In this document: piece after piece, positions 8,652-16,546 of the stretch
How positions within the stretch are numbered: the first letter of the stretch is position 1
Layout: each line of letters starts with the position of its first letter
Assembly (NCBI RefSeq): GCF_030817415.1
Contig: NZ_JAUSZI010000002.1
Location: 10,081,501-10,145,500 of the forward strand
Origin: Streptomyces umbrinus
Lineage (GTDB): Bacteria; Actinomycetota; Actinomycetes; Streptomycetales; Streptomycetaceae
DNA length: 64,000 nt
Direction: 5' to 3'
Position numbers and translations under genes: made by a program
Notes under the pieces: generated by a model
What the model was told of the DNA's origin: nothing
What the model saw: the letters and a program-made list of their open reading frames with translations, nothing else
The model's database searches: none

Positions 8652-8879
8652 ATGGTGCGGCGGCTGCCAATTTCACAGCGCGACTGTGACGTCTGGCTCC
8701 CGGACGGCTCGTGTCCCATCGAGGCGACCACGCTCATCGACACCGCGGAGTTCCAGGACTTCTCCTGGGGCCACGGGTACGAGCGCGAGATGCCGCTCAA
8801 CACCCCCGCGAAGGAAGTGGCCGACGCCGTCCTCGCCACGCTCCCGGCCCAGGAGAAGCAGCACGTGCTGGTCAGCTGA
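8652..8879 (+). CDS. small hypothetical protein
   Basis: A 75-residue acidic protein (LPDGSCPIEATTLIDTAEF, then DFSWGHGYEREMPL). The same frame is coding-like further upstream (about 8600) but has no start there and meets a TGA near 8585, so the N-terminus may be lost. It is followed directly by a strong hairpin terminator. No recognised family. Confidence 0.5.
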   Translation: MVRRLPISQRDCDVWLPDGSCPIEATTLIDTAEFQDFSWGHGYEREMPLNTPAKEVADAVLATLPAQEKQHVLVS

Positions 8880-8891
8880 GTCCCGTACGGC

Positions 8892-8926
8892 AAGCCGGGG
8901 TCTCCGTTCAACGGAGGCCCCGGCTT
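8892..8926 (+). terminator. rho-independent-type hairpin
   Basis: A 16-base stem (AAGCCGGGGTCTCCGT pairing with ACGGAGGCCCCGGCTT, one G-T type mismatch) with a short loop ends the plus-strand group 8652-8879. The T-run after it is weak, as is common in Streptomyces. Confidence 0.65.
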
Positions 8927-8999
8927 CATCACGCCGTCGTGCTCACCGCCTCACCCACAACATCCCACCGCACGTCAGAGAAGGCGCAGCACACCCATC

Positions 9000-9107
9000 A
9001 TGACCAAGCCGACCAATCCCTACGCCCACGCCTACGCGGACTTCCTGCGCGAAACCACCGAGCACCAGGCCCAGCAGGCTGAGACCCCTGAGGCGGTGCC
9101 AGCATGA
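9000..9107 (+). CDS. 35-residue coupled small protein
   Basis: ATG 9000 opens a frame of 35 codons (MTKPTNPYAHAYADFLRE and an Ala/Glu-rich tail) whose stop overlaps the start of the next gene in GCATGAGC (ATG at 9104). GAGAAGG lies about ten bases upstream. The tight overlap and codon use support a real gene. Function unknown. Confidence 0.5.
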   Translation: MTKPTNPYAHAYADFLRETTEHQAQQAETPEAVPA

Positions 9108-9814
9108 GCCGCCGTCCAACCCAGGACCCAGCGATCGACGCGGAGCACGGCCGTGAGATCCACCCCGCCTTCGGCGTCGCGGTCGTGACGCGGAGGAGCG
9201 GCGGAGGTCGTTCGCTGTTCCAATCCGACCTGCTCCACAACGAGACCATCTCGCTCTCCGTCCACGAGGCCACGCGCAAACGCGATCTCAACCACGACTG
9301 GGTCCATCCGGGCCGAGAGCTCGTGGAGATCGAGATGAGCCTCGCGCAGTGGGGCTCACTCGTGTCCTCCATGGGTCTCGGCAGCGGCGTGCCGGTGACC
9401 ATCCGGCGTACCGAGCACGACCCTTTCGTGCCCGACACCCCGCATCGGCCCCGCACAGCCGAGAACCTGCGAGAGGTTCGCGAGGTCACCGACCGGATGT
9501 ACGCCCGCGTCAAGGCTGCCACGGCGGCACTGCACGAGGCGATCCACGAGAAGAAGGGCGTGAGAGCCACCAAGGAAGCACTCAACGCACTGGAGAACGC
9601 CGTCGCCGGTGCGGGCAGCAACGCCCAGTTCACCGTCGACTCACTCGTGGAGGCCGGCGAGCAGGTCGTCGCCCAGGCCCGCGCCGATATCGAGGCCCAC
9701 GTCCTGGAAGTTGTCCGGCTGACGGGTACCGAGCCCTCCATCGAAGCCTCGTCATTCGATGCCCCGGCGCTGCCGGGGGCCATTACCAGCCGAGAGGAGC
9801 CCACCGATGTCTGA
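9104..9814 (+). CDS. hypothetical protein with coiled-coil-like C-terminal half
   Basis: A 236-residue soluble protein. The N-terminal half is beta-rich and contains FGVAVVTRRSGGGRSLFQS and IEIEMS-like strands. The C-terminal half (about residues 115-210) is a long Ala/Glu/Arg helix (ENLREVREVTDRMYARVKAA). It overlaps the preceding 35-residue ORF and the next start (ATG 9807), so 9000-10115 is one operon. I do not recognise the family, and a mobile-element accessory role is only suggested by context. Confidence 0.7.
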   Translation: MSRRPTQDPAIDAEHGREIHPAFGVAVVTRRSGGGRSLFQSDLLHNETISLSVHEATRKRDLNHDWVHPGRELVEIEMSLAQWGSLVSSMGLGSGVPVTIRRTEHDPFVPDTPHRPRTAENLREVREVTDRMYARVKAATAALHEAIHEKKGVRATKEALNALENAVAGAGSNAQFTVDSLVEAGEQVVAQARADIEAHVLEVVRLTGTEPSIEASSFDAPALPGAITSREEPTDV

Positions 9815-10115
9815 ACTCACCGTGCCTGACGAGCTGTTCGACGCCGATTTTGTCGCCTCCGACGAGCACAGGCTGGCCGACCGCTTCGACTGGATCATCC
9901 AGGACGGCCAGATCGTCCACGCTCCCGTCGTCGGCTGGACCTGGGCGTGCCCCAAGTGCGGCGAGTCCGGAAACCTGCCGGAGGAACCTGTTGCTCTCTT
10001 CGACAGTGCCTCCCCGCACGGGGAACAGCACGCAGCTGGTCCGTTCGACACCCTCGTGACGCTCCTGGTCTCCGTCGTGCGCGAGTTCCCCGGCTCTGCT
10101 CCGGGAGCCCACTGA
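9807..10115 (+). CDS. small protein with CxxC pair
   Basis: A 102-residue protein starting at ATG 9807 (GAGAGGAG about ten bases upstream), inside the end of the previous gene. It has one CPKCGESG motif near residue 48, compatible with half of a metal site or a redox pair, in an otherwise acidic chain. The C-terminal 25 residues may be a shifted frame. Function unknown. Confidence 0.55.
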   Translation: MSELTVPDELFDADFVASDEHRLADRFDWIIQDGQIVHAPVVGWTWACPKCGESGNLPEEPVALFDSASPHGEQHAAGPFDTLVTLLVSVVREFPGSAPGAH

Positions 10116-10387
10116 AGCACCAACCTCGACGCGGAGGGACACCAGCCATGAACGCACTCACGACCACCGGGACGCCATAAACGGCCTGATCTGCGCGCAG
10201 AAACCCCGTCCCGCCGCACCGGGCTCGTCCCTGCCCGGCCACGGGAGCAGGGTCCGCTTCAACTCCGGCCGATCAACCACGTTCACCGAGATCCCCGGCA
10301 CCTGAGCGGCTTTGCGGCGTTCCGCTGATGAGGTAGGCGGCTTGAAGCTAGGGTCCGCGCAGGAGATCGTTGCCGGGGGTGGGGCAC
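10116..10387 (+). other. intergenic stretch without a clear gene
   Basis: About 270 bases before the STAND gene hold only a ten-codon ATG frame at 10148-10180 with an AGGGACACC upstream, which I do not call as a gene. No hairpin or promoter stands out. A regulatory leader for the large downstream gene is possible but unsupported. Confidence 0.3.
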
Positions 10388-13300
10388 ATGCGGGTACGGG
10401 TGTGGGCGGCGGGAATCGTGGCGCTGGCCAGCCTGGGCATAGCCCTGGCGATTGTGCTGGCCCTGGCCGGTAACGCCGCGACCGAGGCCTCACGCTGGCC
10501 ATGGGCCCTGGACGAGCTCCGGCAGCACCCGTGGTGGTCTCTCGGCATCATCGGGTCGCTGGCCGTCGTGGCAGGCGGCGTCATGGCCTGGCTGCAGTTA
10601 CATCCGCCGACAGTCCTGAGTGATCCCCCGCCCCCGCCGCCACCAGCCATCCCAGAGTGGTTCGTTGACCGGGACCAGACCCGCGCCACAGTGGCGGCGG
10701 TGTGCCGCGGCAGACGCACCGTCGGCATCACAACCGCCCTGTCAGGGGCGGGAGGATTCGGCAAGACCACCCTGGCTACCGCCGTGTGCAATCACCAGCG
10801 CGTGCGCAGCAGGTTCCGGTCCCGGATCTACACGATCACCATCGGGCGCGACGTCCGAGGCCGCGCCGCGATCGCGGCCAAGGTGGCCGAGTCCACCCGG
10901 TTCATCACCGGCGACACCGAAGAGTTCGACGACCCCGTCCTCGCCGGCGCCCACCTGGGCCGACTTCTCGACCAGCGCCCCCGCACCCTGCTCGTCCTCG
11001 ACGACGTATGGGAAAGGGAGCAACTGGTCCCCTTCCTTCAGGGCGGCCTCCACTGCGTCCGGCTCATCACCACCCGCAATCCTGTCCTACTGCCCTCCGG
11101 CGCCCACCTCATCCGAGTCGACCAGATGTCCCAGGCCCAGGCCAAGGTCTTGCTGACCGGCGGATTGCCGACGCTGCCCCACGGTCTGGTCGGCGGTCTG
11201 CTGCGGGCCACGGGCCGTTGGGCCCTGCTGCTGCGCCTGACGAACCGGCTGATAGCCGAACAGTGCGCCGCCGGAGCCCAGGCTGCCGTCGCCGCTGAGC
11301 GGATCCTCGGCCGGCTGCGCGACGTGGGGCCTGTTGCCGTGGACGACCCGGCTATAGCCTGGGATCTCGACGACCCGCGCCTGCGGAACCAGGCGGTGAA
11401 GGCGTCGATCGAGGCCGCGACCACGCTTCTGCCGCCCGGCGGCGCCGACCGCTTCACCGAGCTCGGCATCTTTGCCGAGGACGAGTCCGTCCCCGTAACC
11501 GTCGTCGCCCTGCTGTGGCAGGCCAGCGGCGGACTGACGGAGGACCAGACACGCACGCTGTGCCGGGACCTGGAACGCCTGTCCCTGCTCACTCTCGACC
11601 CGAGCAATGGTGGCTCGGTTGGCGTGCACGACGTCATCCGTGACTACCTCCGCAACGCGCTCGGCGAGCCCGGCCTGACCCGCGTCAACAGCCTCCTCAT
11701 CGACGCGATCGCGGCCACTCTGCCACCGGCCCAACCCCTCGCGCCTGCCACCCCCGATCCTCAGCGTGCCTGGTGGCAGCTCAGCGCCGGCTACCTCCTC
11801 GACCACCTCATCGATCACGTCCTAGCCGCAGGACGCACAGCCCTGGCCGAGAACGTGGCCGGCGATGTGCGCTGGGTGGAAAACCGGCTCAGCCAGCGCG
11901 GACCTACCGCACCCTGGGCGGACCTCACTCTCGTCGACTCCCCGCATACCCGCCCACTGGCCCGCAGCCTCGCGCAGGCCGCCCATTTCCTCACCCCCAC
12001 CGACCCACCCGATGCCCTCACCGGCGTCCTGCACAACCGCCTCGAGACACACCCCCACTGGCATCCCCAGATCACCGCACGACGACACGACCCCACCCTG
12101 CGCCCCTGCCTCGCCAACCGATGGCTCCCGCCCGACACCCCACACCCCGCGCTGCGACGCGTCCTCACCGGATACGACGGTGCCGAATCGGTGGCGATCT
12201 CACCGGACGGAACCTGGCTCGCCACCACCGACAGCAGCGGCACCGTACAAATCTGGGACCCCACCACGGGAAACTGCACCACCACCCTCACCGAACACAG
12301 CGGATATCTGACTTCGGTGGTGATCTCACCGGACGGAACCTGGCTCGCCACCAGCGGCAGGGACCGCACCGTACGAATCTGGGACCGGACTACGAGAGCC
12401 CGCACCACCCTCACCGGACACAGAGGACCCGTGAATGCCGTGGCGATTGCCCCGGACGGAACCTGGCTCGCCACCACCAGCAACGACGGAACCGTACGAA
12501 TCTGGGACCGGACTACGAGAGCCCGCACCACCCTCACCGGACACAGAGGACCCGTGAATGCCGTGGCGATTGCCCCGGACGGAACCTGGCTCGCCACCAC
12601 CAGCAACGACCGCACCGTACGAATCTGGGACCGCACCACTGGAAACTGCACCACCACCATCAACGACATGGTGACTTCGCTGGCGATTGCCCCGGACGGA
12701 ACCTGGCTCGCCACCACCAGCAACGACGACACCGTACGAATCTGGGATCCCGCTACCGGAAACTGCACCACCACTATCACCGGACACAGCGTGACTTCGC
12801 TGGCGATTGCCCCGGACGGAACCTGGCTCGCCACCACCAGCAACGACGACACCGTACGAATCTGGGATCCCGCTACCGGAAACTGCACCACCACTATCAC
12901 CGGACACAGCGTGACTTCGCTGGCGATTGCCCCGGACGGAACCTGGCTCGCCACCAGCGGCATGAACGGCACCGTACGAATCTGGGACCGCACCACTGGA
13001 AACTGCACCACCACTCTCACCGGACACAGGGGGCCTGTGAATGCCGTGGTGGTTGCCCCGGACGGAACCTGGCTCGCCACTGACGGAGGCGTACAAATCT
13101 GGGACACTATGGCCTCTGCCCAGGACACATCCGTCGCCGCCTATGCAGGGCCGGTGAATGCCGTGGCGATTGCCCCAGACGGAACCTGGCTCGCCACCAC
13201 CAGCCGCGACCAAATCGTACGAATCTGGGATCCCACTACCGGAAACTGCACCACCGCCATTACCGACATGGTGGCATCTGTGGCGATTGCCCCGGACGGA

Positions 13301-13975
13301 ACCTGGCTCGCCACCACCAGCAACGACGACACCGTGCAAATCTGGGACCCTGCCACCGGAAACTGCACCACCACTCTCAGGGGATGGTGCGCCCCGTTCG
13401 ATTCGGTCGCCATCGCCCCGGACGGAACCTGGCTCGCCACCACCAGCAACGACGGAACCATACGGTTTTGGGACCCGATGCACCAGTTCGTAGTTGCCAG
13501 GGTCCGCACCGAACACAGCGGCTTCGCAACCTCGCTGGCGATTGCTCCGGACGGAACCTGGCTCGCCGCCACCAGCAACGACGACACCATACGGATTATT
13601 CAGAGGGCTACCAGAAGCTGCACCGGCGGCCTCCGACGCTCAGTCAGTTCGCTGGCGATCTCTCCTGATGGAACCTGGCTCGCCATCGTCAGCCGCGGTC
13701 ACGTGGAAATCTGGGACCGGACCACCAGATCCATTACCAGTCTCACCGAATCCATCACCCGCCTCACCGAGGTGACATCCGTGGCCATCTCCCTCAACGG
13801 AACCTGGCTTGCCACCACCAGCGACCGCACCGTGCGGATCTGGTCTGTTGCCGAGCGGCGGACCATCGCCATCACACGAACGGAAGGCGCCCTGTACTCG
13901 TGTGCTTGGGGGCCGGACGCCGAACTGGCTGTGGCAGGTGAGCGGGGCGTGTACCTCTACGTTCTGCTCACCTGA
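10388..13975 (+). CDS. membrane-anchored NB-ARC (STAND) NTPase with WD40 repeats
   Basis: A 1195-residue protein. Two hydrophobic segments at the N-terminus (about residues 6-28 and 47-68) are followed by a Pro-run linker and an NB-ARC domain: Walker A SGAGGFGKTTLATA (about 122-135), kinase-2 TLLVLDDVWERE and RLITTRNP. A helical winged region follows. From about residue 590 to the end there are about 14 WD40 blades built on APDGTWLATTSNDDTVRIWD-like units, enough for two seven-bladed propellers. STAND proteins switch state when a ligand binds the repeat sensor, and bacterial relatives include regulators and antiphage sensors. Neither role is proven here, and no separate effector domain is visible. 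The start could also be GTG 10370. Confidence 0.9.
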   Translation: MRVRVWAAGIVALASLGIALAIVLALAGNAATEASRWPWALDELRQHPWWSLGIIGSLAVVAGGVMAWLQLHPPTVLSDPPPPPPPAIPEWFVDRDQTRATVAAVCRGRRTVGITTALSGAGGFGKTTLATAVCNHQRVRSRFRSRIYTITIGRDVRGRAAIAAKVAESTRFITGDTEEFDDPVLAGAHLGRLLDQRPRTLLVLDDVWEREQLVPFLQGGLHCVRLITTRNPVLLPSGAHLIRVDQMSQAQAKVLLTGGLPTLPHGLVGGLLRATGRWALLLRLTNRLIAEQCAAGAQAAVAAERILGRLRDVGPVAVDDPAIAWDLDDPRLRNQAVKASIEAATTLLPPGGADRFTELGIFAEDESVPVTVVALLWQASGGLTEDQTRTLCRDLERLSLLTLDPSNGGSVGVHDVIRDYLRNALGEPGLTRVNSLLIDAIAATLPPAQPLAPATPDPQRAWWQLSAGYLLDHLIDHVLAAGRTALAENVAGDVRWVENRLSQRGPTAPWADLTLVDSPHTRPLARSLAQAAHFLTPTDPPDALTGVLHNRLETHPHWHPQITARRHDPTLRPCLANRWLPPDTPHPALRRVLTGYDGAESVAISPDGTWLATTDSSGTVQIWDPTTGNCTTTLTEHSGYLTSVVISPDGTWLATSGRDRTVRIWDRTTRARTTLTGHRGPVNAVAIAPDGTWLATTSNDGTVRIWDRTTRARTTLTGHRGPVNAVAIAPDGTWLATTSNDRTVRIWDRTTGNCTTTINDMVTSLAIAPDGTWLATTSNDDTVRIWDPATGNCTTTITGHSVTSLAIAPDGTWLATTSNDDTVRIWDPATGNCTTTITGHSVTSLAIAPDGTWLATSGMNGTVRIWDRTTGNCTTTLTGHRGPVNAVVVAPDGTWLATDGGVQIWDTMASAQDTSVAAYAGPVNAVAIAPDGTWLATTSRDQIVRIWDPTTGNCTTAITDMVASVAIAPDGTWLATTSNDDTVQIWDPATGNCTTTLRGWCAPFDSVAIAPDGTWLATTSNDGTIRFWDPMHQFVVARVRTEHSGFATSLAIAPDGTWLAATSNDDTIRIIQRATRSCTGGLRRSVSSLAISPDGTWLAIVSRGHVEIWDRTTRSITSLTESITRLTEVTSVAISLNGTWLATTSDRTVRIWSVAERRTIAITRTEGALYSCAWGPDAELAVAGERGVYLYVLLT
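12387..12980 (+). repeat. near-identical tandem WD40 coding units
   Basis: Within the STAND gene the blades repeat almost exactly in DNA. One pair has a 123-bp period (from 12387 and 12510), and another has a 120-bp period in which 12721-12780 and 12841-12900 are identical. Synonymous sites are conserved too, so these are recent duplications or gene-conversion products rather than old repeats held only at protein level. Confidence 0.85.
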
Positions 13976-14013
13976 CGCGCGGGCTAGGGAAGCGACGAAT
14001 TACGAGGCTCGGG

Positions 14014-14292
14014 GTGACGAAATACTGCCTTGACCCGTGGTGCGAGAACCCGGGCTCAGACCTCATCGACGACCTGTGCTGCTGTGGCATCCTCACCGAG
14101 GGCGAACTCGAACAACGCAAGCTGAGGTATTTCTTGGTCCAGCAGCGTGCCCGCGAACAGGAACTTCTGAAGTCGCGACCGTCCATCCATGAGAGCCCGT
14201 GCCCCGGCTCCGCACCGTGCGGGGCTGGAGCGCGGGTCTCTTCTTTTTCTCAATGGCTCCGCCTCTCAGAGGCGGAGCCATTGGCCATTTGA
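14014..14292 (+). CDS. small Cys-rich hypothetical protein
   Basis: GTG 14014 begins a frame with a cysteine-rich N-terminus (MTKYCLDPWCENPG, then LIDDLCCCGIL) and a helical EQRKLRYFLVQQRAREQELL segment, up to about 14190. Beyond that the frame runs through two GC-rich hairpins, so the annotated 92 residues may overshoot the real end. It lies 38 bases after the STAND gene on the same strand. Function unknown. Confidence 0.4.
   Translation: MTKYCLDPWCENPGSDLIDDLCCCGILTEGELEQRKLRYFLVQQRAREQELLKSRPSIHESPCPGSAPCGAGARVSSFSQWLRLSEAEPLAI
14252..14282 (+). terminator. perfect 15-bp inverted repeat, terminator-like
   Basis: AATGGCTCCGCCTCT and AGAGGCGGAGCCATT are exact complements around a single central C. 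As RNA this forms a strong hairpin, preceded by TTCTTTTTCT and followed by TTTGACGCTTTT. It probably ends the STAND-side transcription and could work in both directions. Confidence 0.6.
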
Positions 14293-14365
14293 CGCTTTTC
14301 GCGACTCGGCGAATATCCGTATGTGAGTCGATGACAAGCTATTCCCGACTGATTAGGCTGTAGCT
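14290..14365 (+). promoter_or_regulatory. A+T-rich leader of the antitoxin/toxin-like pair
   Basis: The segment is richer in A+T than its surroundings and contains TTTTCGCGACTC, AATATCC, GAGTCGATGACAAG and GCTATTCCCGACTGATTAGG. Words of the CGACTC and GCTATTCC kind recur in leaders of the transfer block (54.96-55.03 kb and 48.80-48.85 kb). It is a good candidate promoter or operator region. No transcription start is known. Confidence 0.45.
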
Positions 14366-14773
14366 ATGACTCACAACAGTAACGCTCACGACAATCACAC
14401 TCCTGACGCCGAGCTCCCGAAGTTCTCCGTCAATGTCGTCCCGACCGACCGGCTCAGGCGCGAGGACCTCCGCACGACGCTGAACCTCTATCGCCGCGGC
14501 GAGATCACGCCGCTGATCTTCGGCGACGACAACAAGCCCGAGGCCGCGATCATCCCCTTCGCCGCGTTCGTGCGCCTCATGAAGTACGACCACGCTGCCC
14601 ACGTCCACGCTGAGGCTCCTTTCCAGGCCGAGCTCTCCCGCCGCATCCAGCAGTCCGACGCCTCCGGCGAGGCGGGCATGACCATCGAGGAGCTCGCCGA
14701 GAGCCTCGGCGAGCTCGGTCAGCAGTGGGCCGATGAGCATCGTGCTGCCCAGCAGGAGAAGCGTGATGAGTGA
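14366..14773 (+). CDS. Phd/YefM-like antitoxin candidate
   Basis: A 135-residue protein. The central part (LNLYRRGEITPLIFGDDN, then EAAIIPFAAFVRLMKYD) resembles the Phd/YefM pattern, in which a short N-terminal DNA-binding fold ends in a P-E-A-(V/I)-(L/I)-(V/I)-P-(Y/F) segment. The C-terminal half is acidic and helical, as in toxin-binding tails. It overlaps the next gene by eight bases (ATGAGTGA), the usual antitoxin-first order. The toxin-antitoxin call rests on this pattern and context. Confidence 0.5.
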   Translation: MTHNSNAHDNHTPDAELPKFSVNVVPTDRLRREDLRTTLNLYRRGEITPLIFGDDNKPEAAIIPFAAFVRLMKYDHAAHVHAEAPFQAELSRRIQQSDASGEAGMTIEELAESLGELGQQWADEHRAAQQEKRDE

Positions 14774-15278
14774 GCGTCAGCCTCCCATCCGCCTCCTGCC
14801 GACGACCGGTCTCAAGCAGGACCTCCAGGCGCTCCACGACGCTGCGGTGATGCACCCTCATGGACCGGAGGACCGGCTCCTGCGCGTGGCTCTCAATCAG
14901 CTGGGCCGGATCCAGCAGGGCGCGCCGAGCACGCACTCGCTGGAGTACATGCCCAGTTATCCCGACCTCTCTGATTGCGAGACCACGTACGTCGGCGCGG
15001 ATCCGAATGCGAAGCCCTCGCACCGGGTCGTCTGGCAGGAGCGCGCGCCCCAGCGCCCGGGCGAGCCCGTCACCCGCGAGATCATTGCCCTGGGTGAACG
15101 CGCGAACGGGCAGGCCTACTACATGGCCGGCCAGCGCCTCGGCCGCCCCGTGGGCTTCACTCTCGCCGAGCTGGCTGCGCAGCGCGAGCCGATCGCGAGT
15201 CCCTCGCGACCCCGACAGCCCTCGGTCAGCAGCTTCGACACGCCATCCGCGAATGAGCCTGACCTCCAGTTCGAGTGA
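14766..15278 (+). CDS. toxin-like partner of the preceding gene
   Basis: A 170-residue protein starting within the end of the antitoxin-like gene. The middle (SHRVVWQERAPQRPGEPV, then TREIIALGERANGQAYYMAG) has the basic beta-strand character of ParE/RelE-like small toxins, although the overall length is greater and I see no diagnostic catalytic residues. The C-terminus is Ser/Pro-rich. The assignment as a toxin is inference from gene order, overlap and weak similarity. Confidence 0.4.
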   Translation: MSERQPPIRLLPTTGLKQDLQALHDAAVMHPHGPEDRLLRVALNQLGRIQQGAPSTHSLEYMPSYPDLSDCETTYVGADPNAKPSHRVVWQERAPQRPGEPVTREIIALGERANGQAYYMAGQRLGRPVGFTLAELAAQREPIASPSRPRQPSVSSFDTPSANEPDLQFE

Positions 15279-15356
15279 CCTATAATCCGCTATTTCGTTT
15301 ATCATTTAGGGCTTCTCGTGGAATGGAATGAATAGCGATTCGATAGGGGTGAGGCG
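15279..15356 (+). promoter_or_regulatory. A+T-rich intergenic leader with CGATAG word
   Basis: Contains CCTATAATCC (with the -10-like TATAAT), GCTATTTCGTTTATCATTTAGGG, AATAGCGATTCGATAGGGG (CGATAGG at 15341-15347) and GGTGAGG just before GTG 15357. This is one of the most A+T-rich spots of the window and shares words with leaders of the transfer block. Likely a promoter for 15357-15939. Confidence 0.5.
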
Positions 15357-15736
15357 GTGGCGATGTGCGACTGGGAGCCAGTGACCCAGGCGGCAGCTGT
15401 GGATGCCGAACCCCAGTCCAGCACAACCGCGGGACGCCGCCGGTGGATCAGTCATCGTTCCGCCCTCTTCGTACGGCGCGGAATCGGACTGGCGATCGCC
15501 CTCGGCATGGCCCCCGGCATCTTCCGCACCGAGGTACTCGCCCCCGTGCTGGCCTACGTCGGACCCATCAAGGACTTCACCGGCTGGGTGATCGAGGACC
15601 CAGGTGGGGCCTGGATCGTACTGGCGCCCCCCTCGTCATCCCGCACATCGGGCTGTACTACCTGCTCTTCGAGGACCGGAATTGGGGCGGGGCAGCATGT
15701 TCAAGAGCGCCCGCGTCATCATCGCCCTCCGTCTGA
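15357..15736 (+). pseudogene. small membrane protein, frameshifted at a C tract
   Basis: The reading frame from GTG 15357 gives a basic N-terminus and a hydrophobic stretch (GIGLAIALGMAPGIF, then VLAPVLAYVGPIKDF). At the six-C run 15627-15632 coding character moves to another frame that continues as LVIPHIGLYYLLFEDRNW and ends at 15736. With one extra base the protein would be about 127 residues with two to three membrane segments. It overlaps the next gene. The indel may be real or a sequencing artefact of the homopolymer. Confidence 0.5.
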
Positions 15737-15939
15737 TCGGCGGCGCCAGCCTGGCAGCCATCATCGGACGAGTCACCGGCTTCTTCGGCTCGATCGCAGG
15801 GACCGTAGCCGGCCCGTGGAACGAATTCGTGGGCTGGATCAACTCACCGCTGGGGCGGGAGCACCTTCTCGCCGGGGCCGGCGTGCTCTTCGGCCCGGCC
15901 ATCGTGCTCGTGTTGATCTTCGCCATCGCCGACGGCTGA
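15697..15939 (+). CDS. small two-pass membrane protein
   Basis: An 80-residue protein from ATG 15697 (GGGGCGGGG upstream). Hydrophobic segments are VIIALRLIGGASLAAIIG and LFGPAIVLVLIFAIADG, with a short loop containing FFGSIAGTVAGPWNEFVG. Probably an inner-membrane protein paired with the preceding gene. It ends just before a strong terminator, so it closes the plus-strand unit next to the convergent transfer block. Function unknown. Confidence 0.6.
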   Translation: MFKSARVIIALRLIGGASLAAIIGRVTGFFGSIAGTVAGPWNEFVGWINSPLGREHLLAGAGVLFGPAIVLVLIFAIADG

Positions 15940-15970
15940 GCCTCTCGACTGGGCTCGTCCCACCACGAAG

Positions 15971-16012
15971 GAACCCCCGTGATGCCTGTGCATCGCGGGG
16001 GTTCTCTTTTTC
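15971..16012 (+). terminator. strong hairpin with T-run
   Basis: GAACCCCCGTGATGC pairs with GCATCGCGGGGGTTC (one mismatch), followed by TCTTTTTCT on the plus strand. It separates the plus-strand genes from the convergent minus-strand transfer block, whose last gene stops at 16030. Confidence 0.8.
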
Positions 16013-16029
16013 TGCTGGCTCCTCGTTGC

Positions 16030-16419
16030 CTACGACGCGGCTCGCAGCTCACGATCCTCAATAGCGTTCTCGAACTCGTCGGCATCCTCGATCATCCCGT
16101 AGGTCTCCGGTGAGATCTCCTCCTCGTCACCACCGAGCCGGCGGTTGAAGGTGCTCGACGCGGAGAACTTCAGCACCACGTAGTCGCCGACGTCGCTCTT
16201 GCCGAAACGCACCGTGTGGCCCTTGTGATCCTGTCGGTAGAAGCGGCCGAAGCTCGTGAGCATGACCGTCTCCCCACAGCTGACCGCGCCCGTGAGTTCG
16301 CCGAGCAACGACTCGTACACCTTCTTCACCACTCGGACCGGCAACCCGCTGCGAGTCGCGACCCGAGAGATGAACTCGCGCTTACAGACACGCGGATTCG
16401 TCGTCGTCTCCATACCCAC
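16030..16419 (-). CDS. HU/IHF-family DNA-binding protein
   Basis: A 129-residue protein. The N-terminal 95 residues match the HU fold: helical ISRVATRSGLPVRVVKKVYE, then GETVMLTSFGRFYRQDHKG, which aligns with the family signature GxxVxLxGFGxF and its beta-arm start. The family's Pro-tipped arm is short here, and a 30-residue acidic tail (EEISPETYGMIEDADEF) replaces the basic tails seen in actinobacterial chromosomal HupS. It is the last gene of the leftward transfer block. A DNA-bending or nucleoid role for the transferred element or its polymerase is likely but inferred. Confidence 0.85.
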   Translation of the reverse strand: MGMETTTNPRVCKREFISRVATRSGLPVRVVKKVYESLLGELTGAVSCGETVMLTSFGRFYRQDHKGHTVRFGKSDVGDYVVLKFSASSTFNRRLGGDEEEISPETYGMIEDADEFENAIEDRELRAAS

Positions 16420-16546
16420 ACCCTGTCCTGTCGTCCTTCATGCCGCGGTTTCGCTTAGAAACCAGTCTATCGAAGATGGTCGCGAGTCCAGAAGGAGTGG
16501 AGGGCTTATCGAATGACGCTCGCTAAGCTTGTCGTGGCCCATTCGG
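16420..16546 (-). promoter_or_regulatory. leader of the HU-family gene
   Basis: On the minus strand this contains ATTCGATAAGCCC (16505-16514) and CTTCGATAGACTGG (16465-16474), about 40 bases apart, plus GACTCGCGACC between them. The repeated TCGATA words match those in the leaders of the polymerase, coiled-coil and AAA+ genes. Candidate promoter or operator. Confidence 0.5.

Noticed and set aside
10148..10180. Ten-codon ATG frame with an RBS-like sequence
   Set aside because: Too short and no conservation evidence; could be a remnant of a longer gene.
12387..12980. Regularly spaced repeats resembling a CRISPR array
   Set aside because: Period of 120-123 bp equals one WD40 blade, in frame in a coding gene; no unique spacers.
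11815..13128. Minus-strand frame of 437 codons with regular VASQVPSGAIA repeats
   Set aside because: The repeats are the reverse complement of the WD40 units, not an independent repeat protein.
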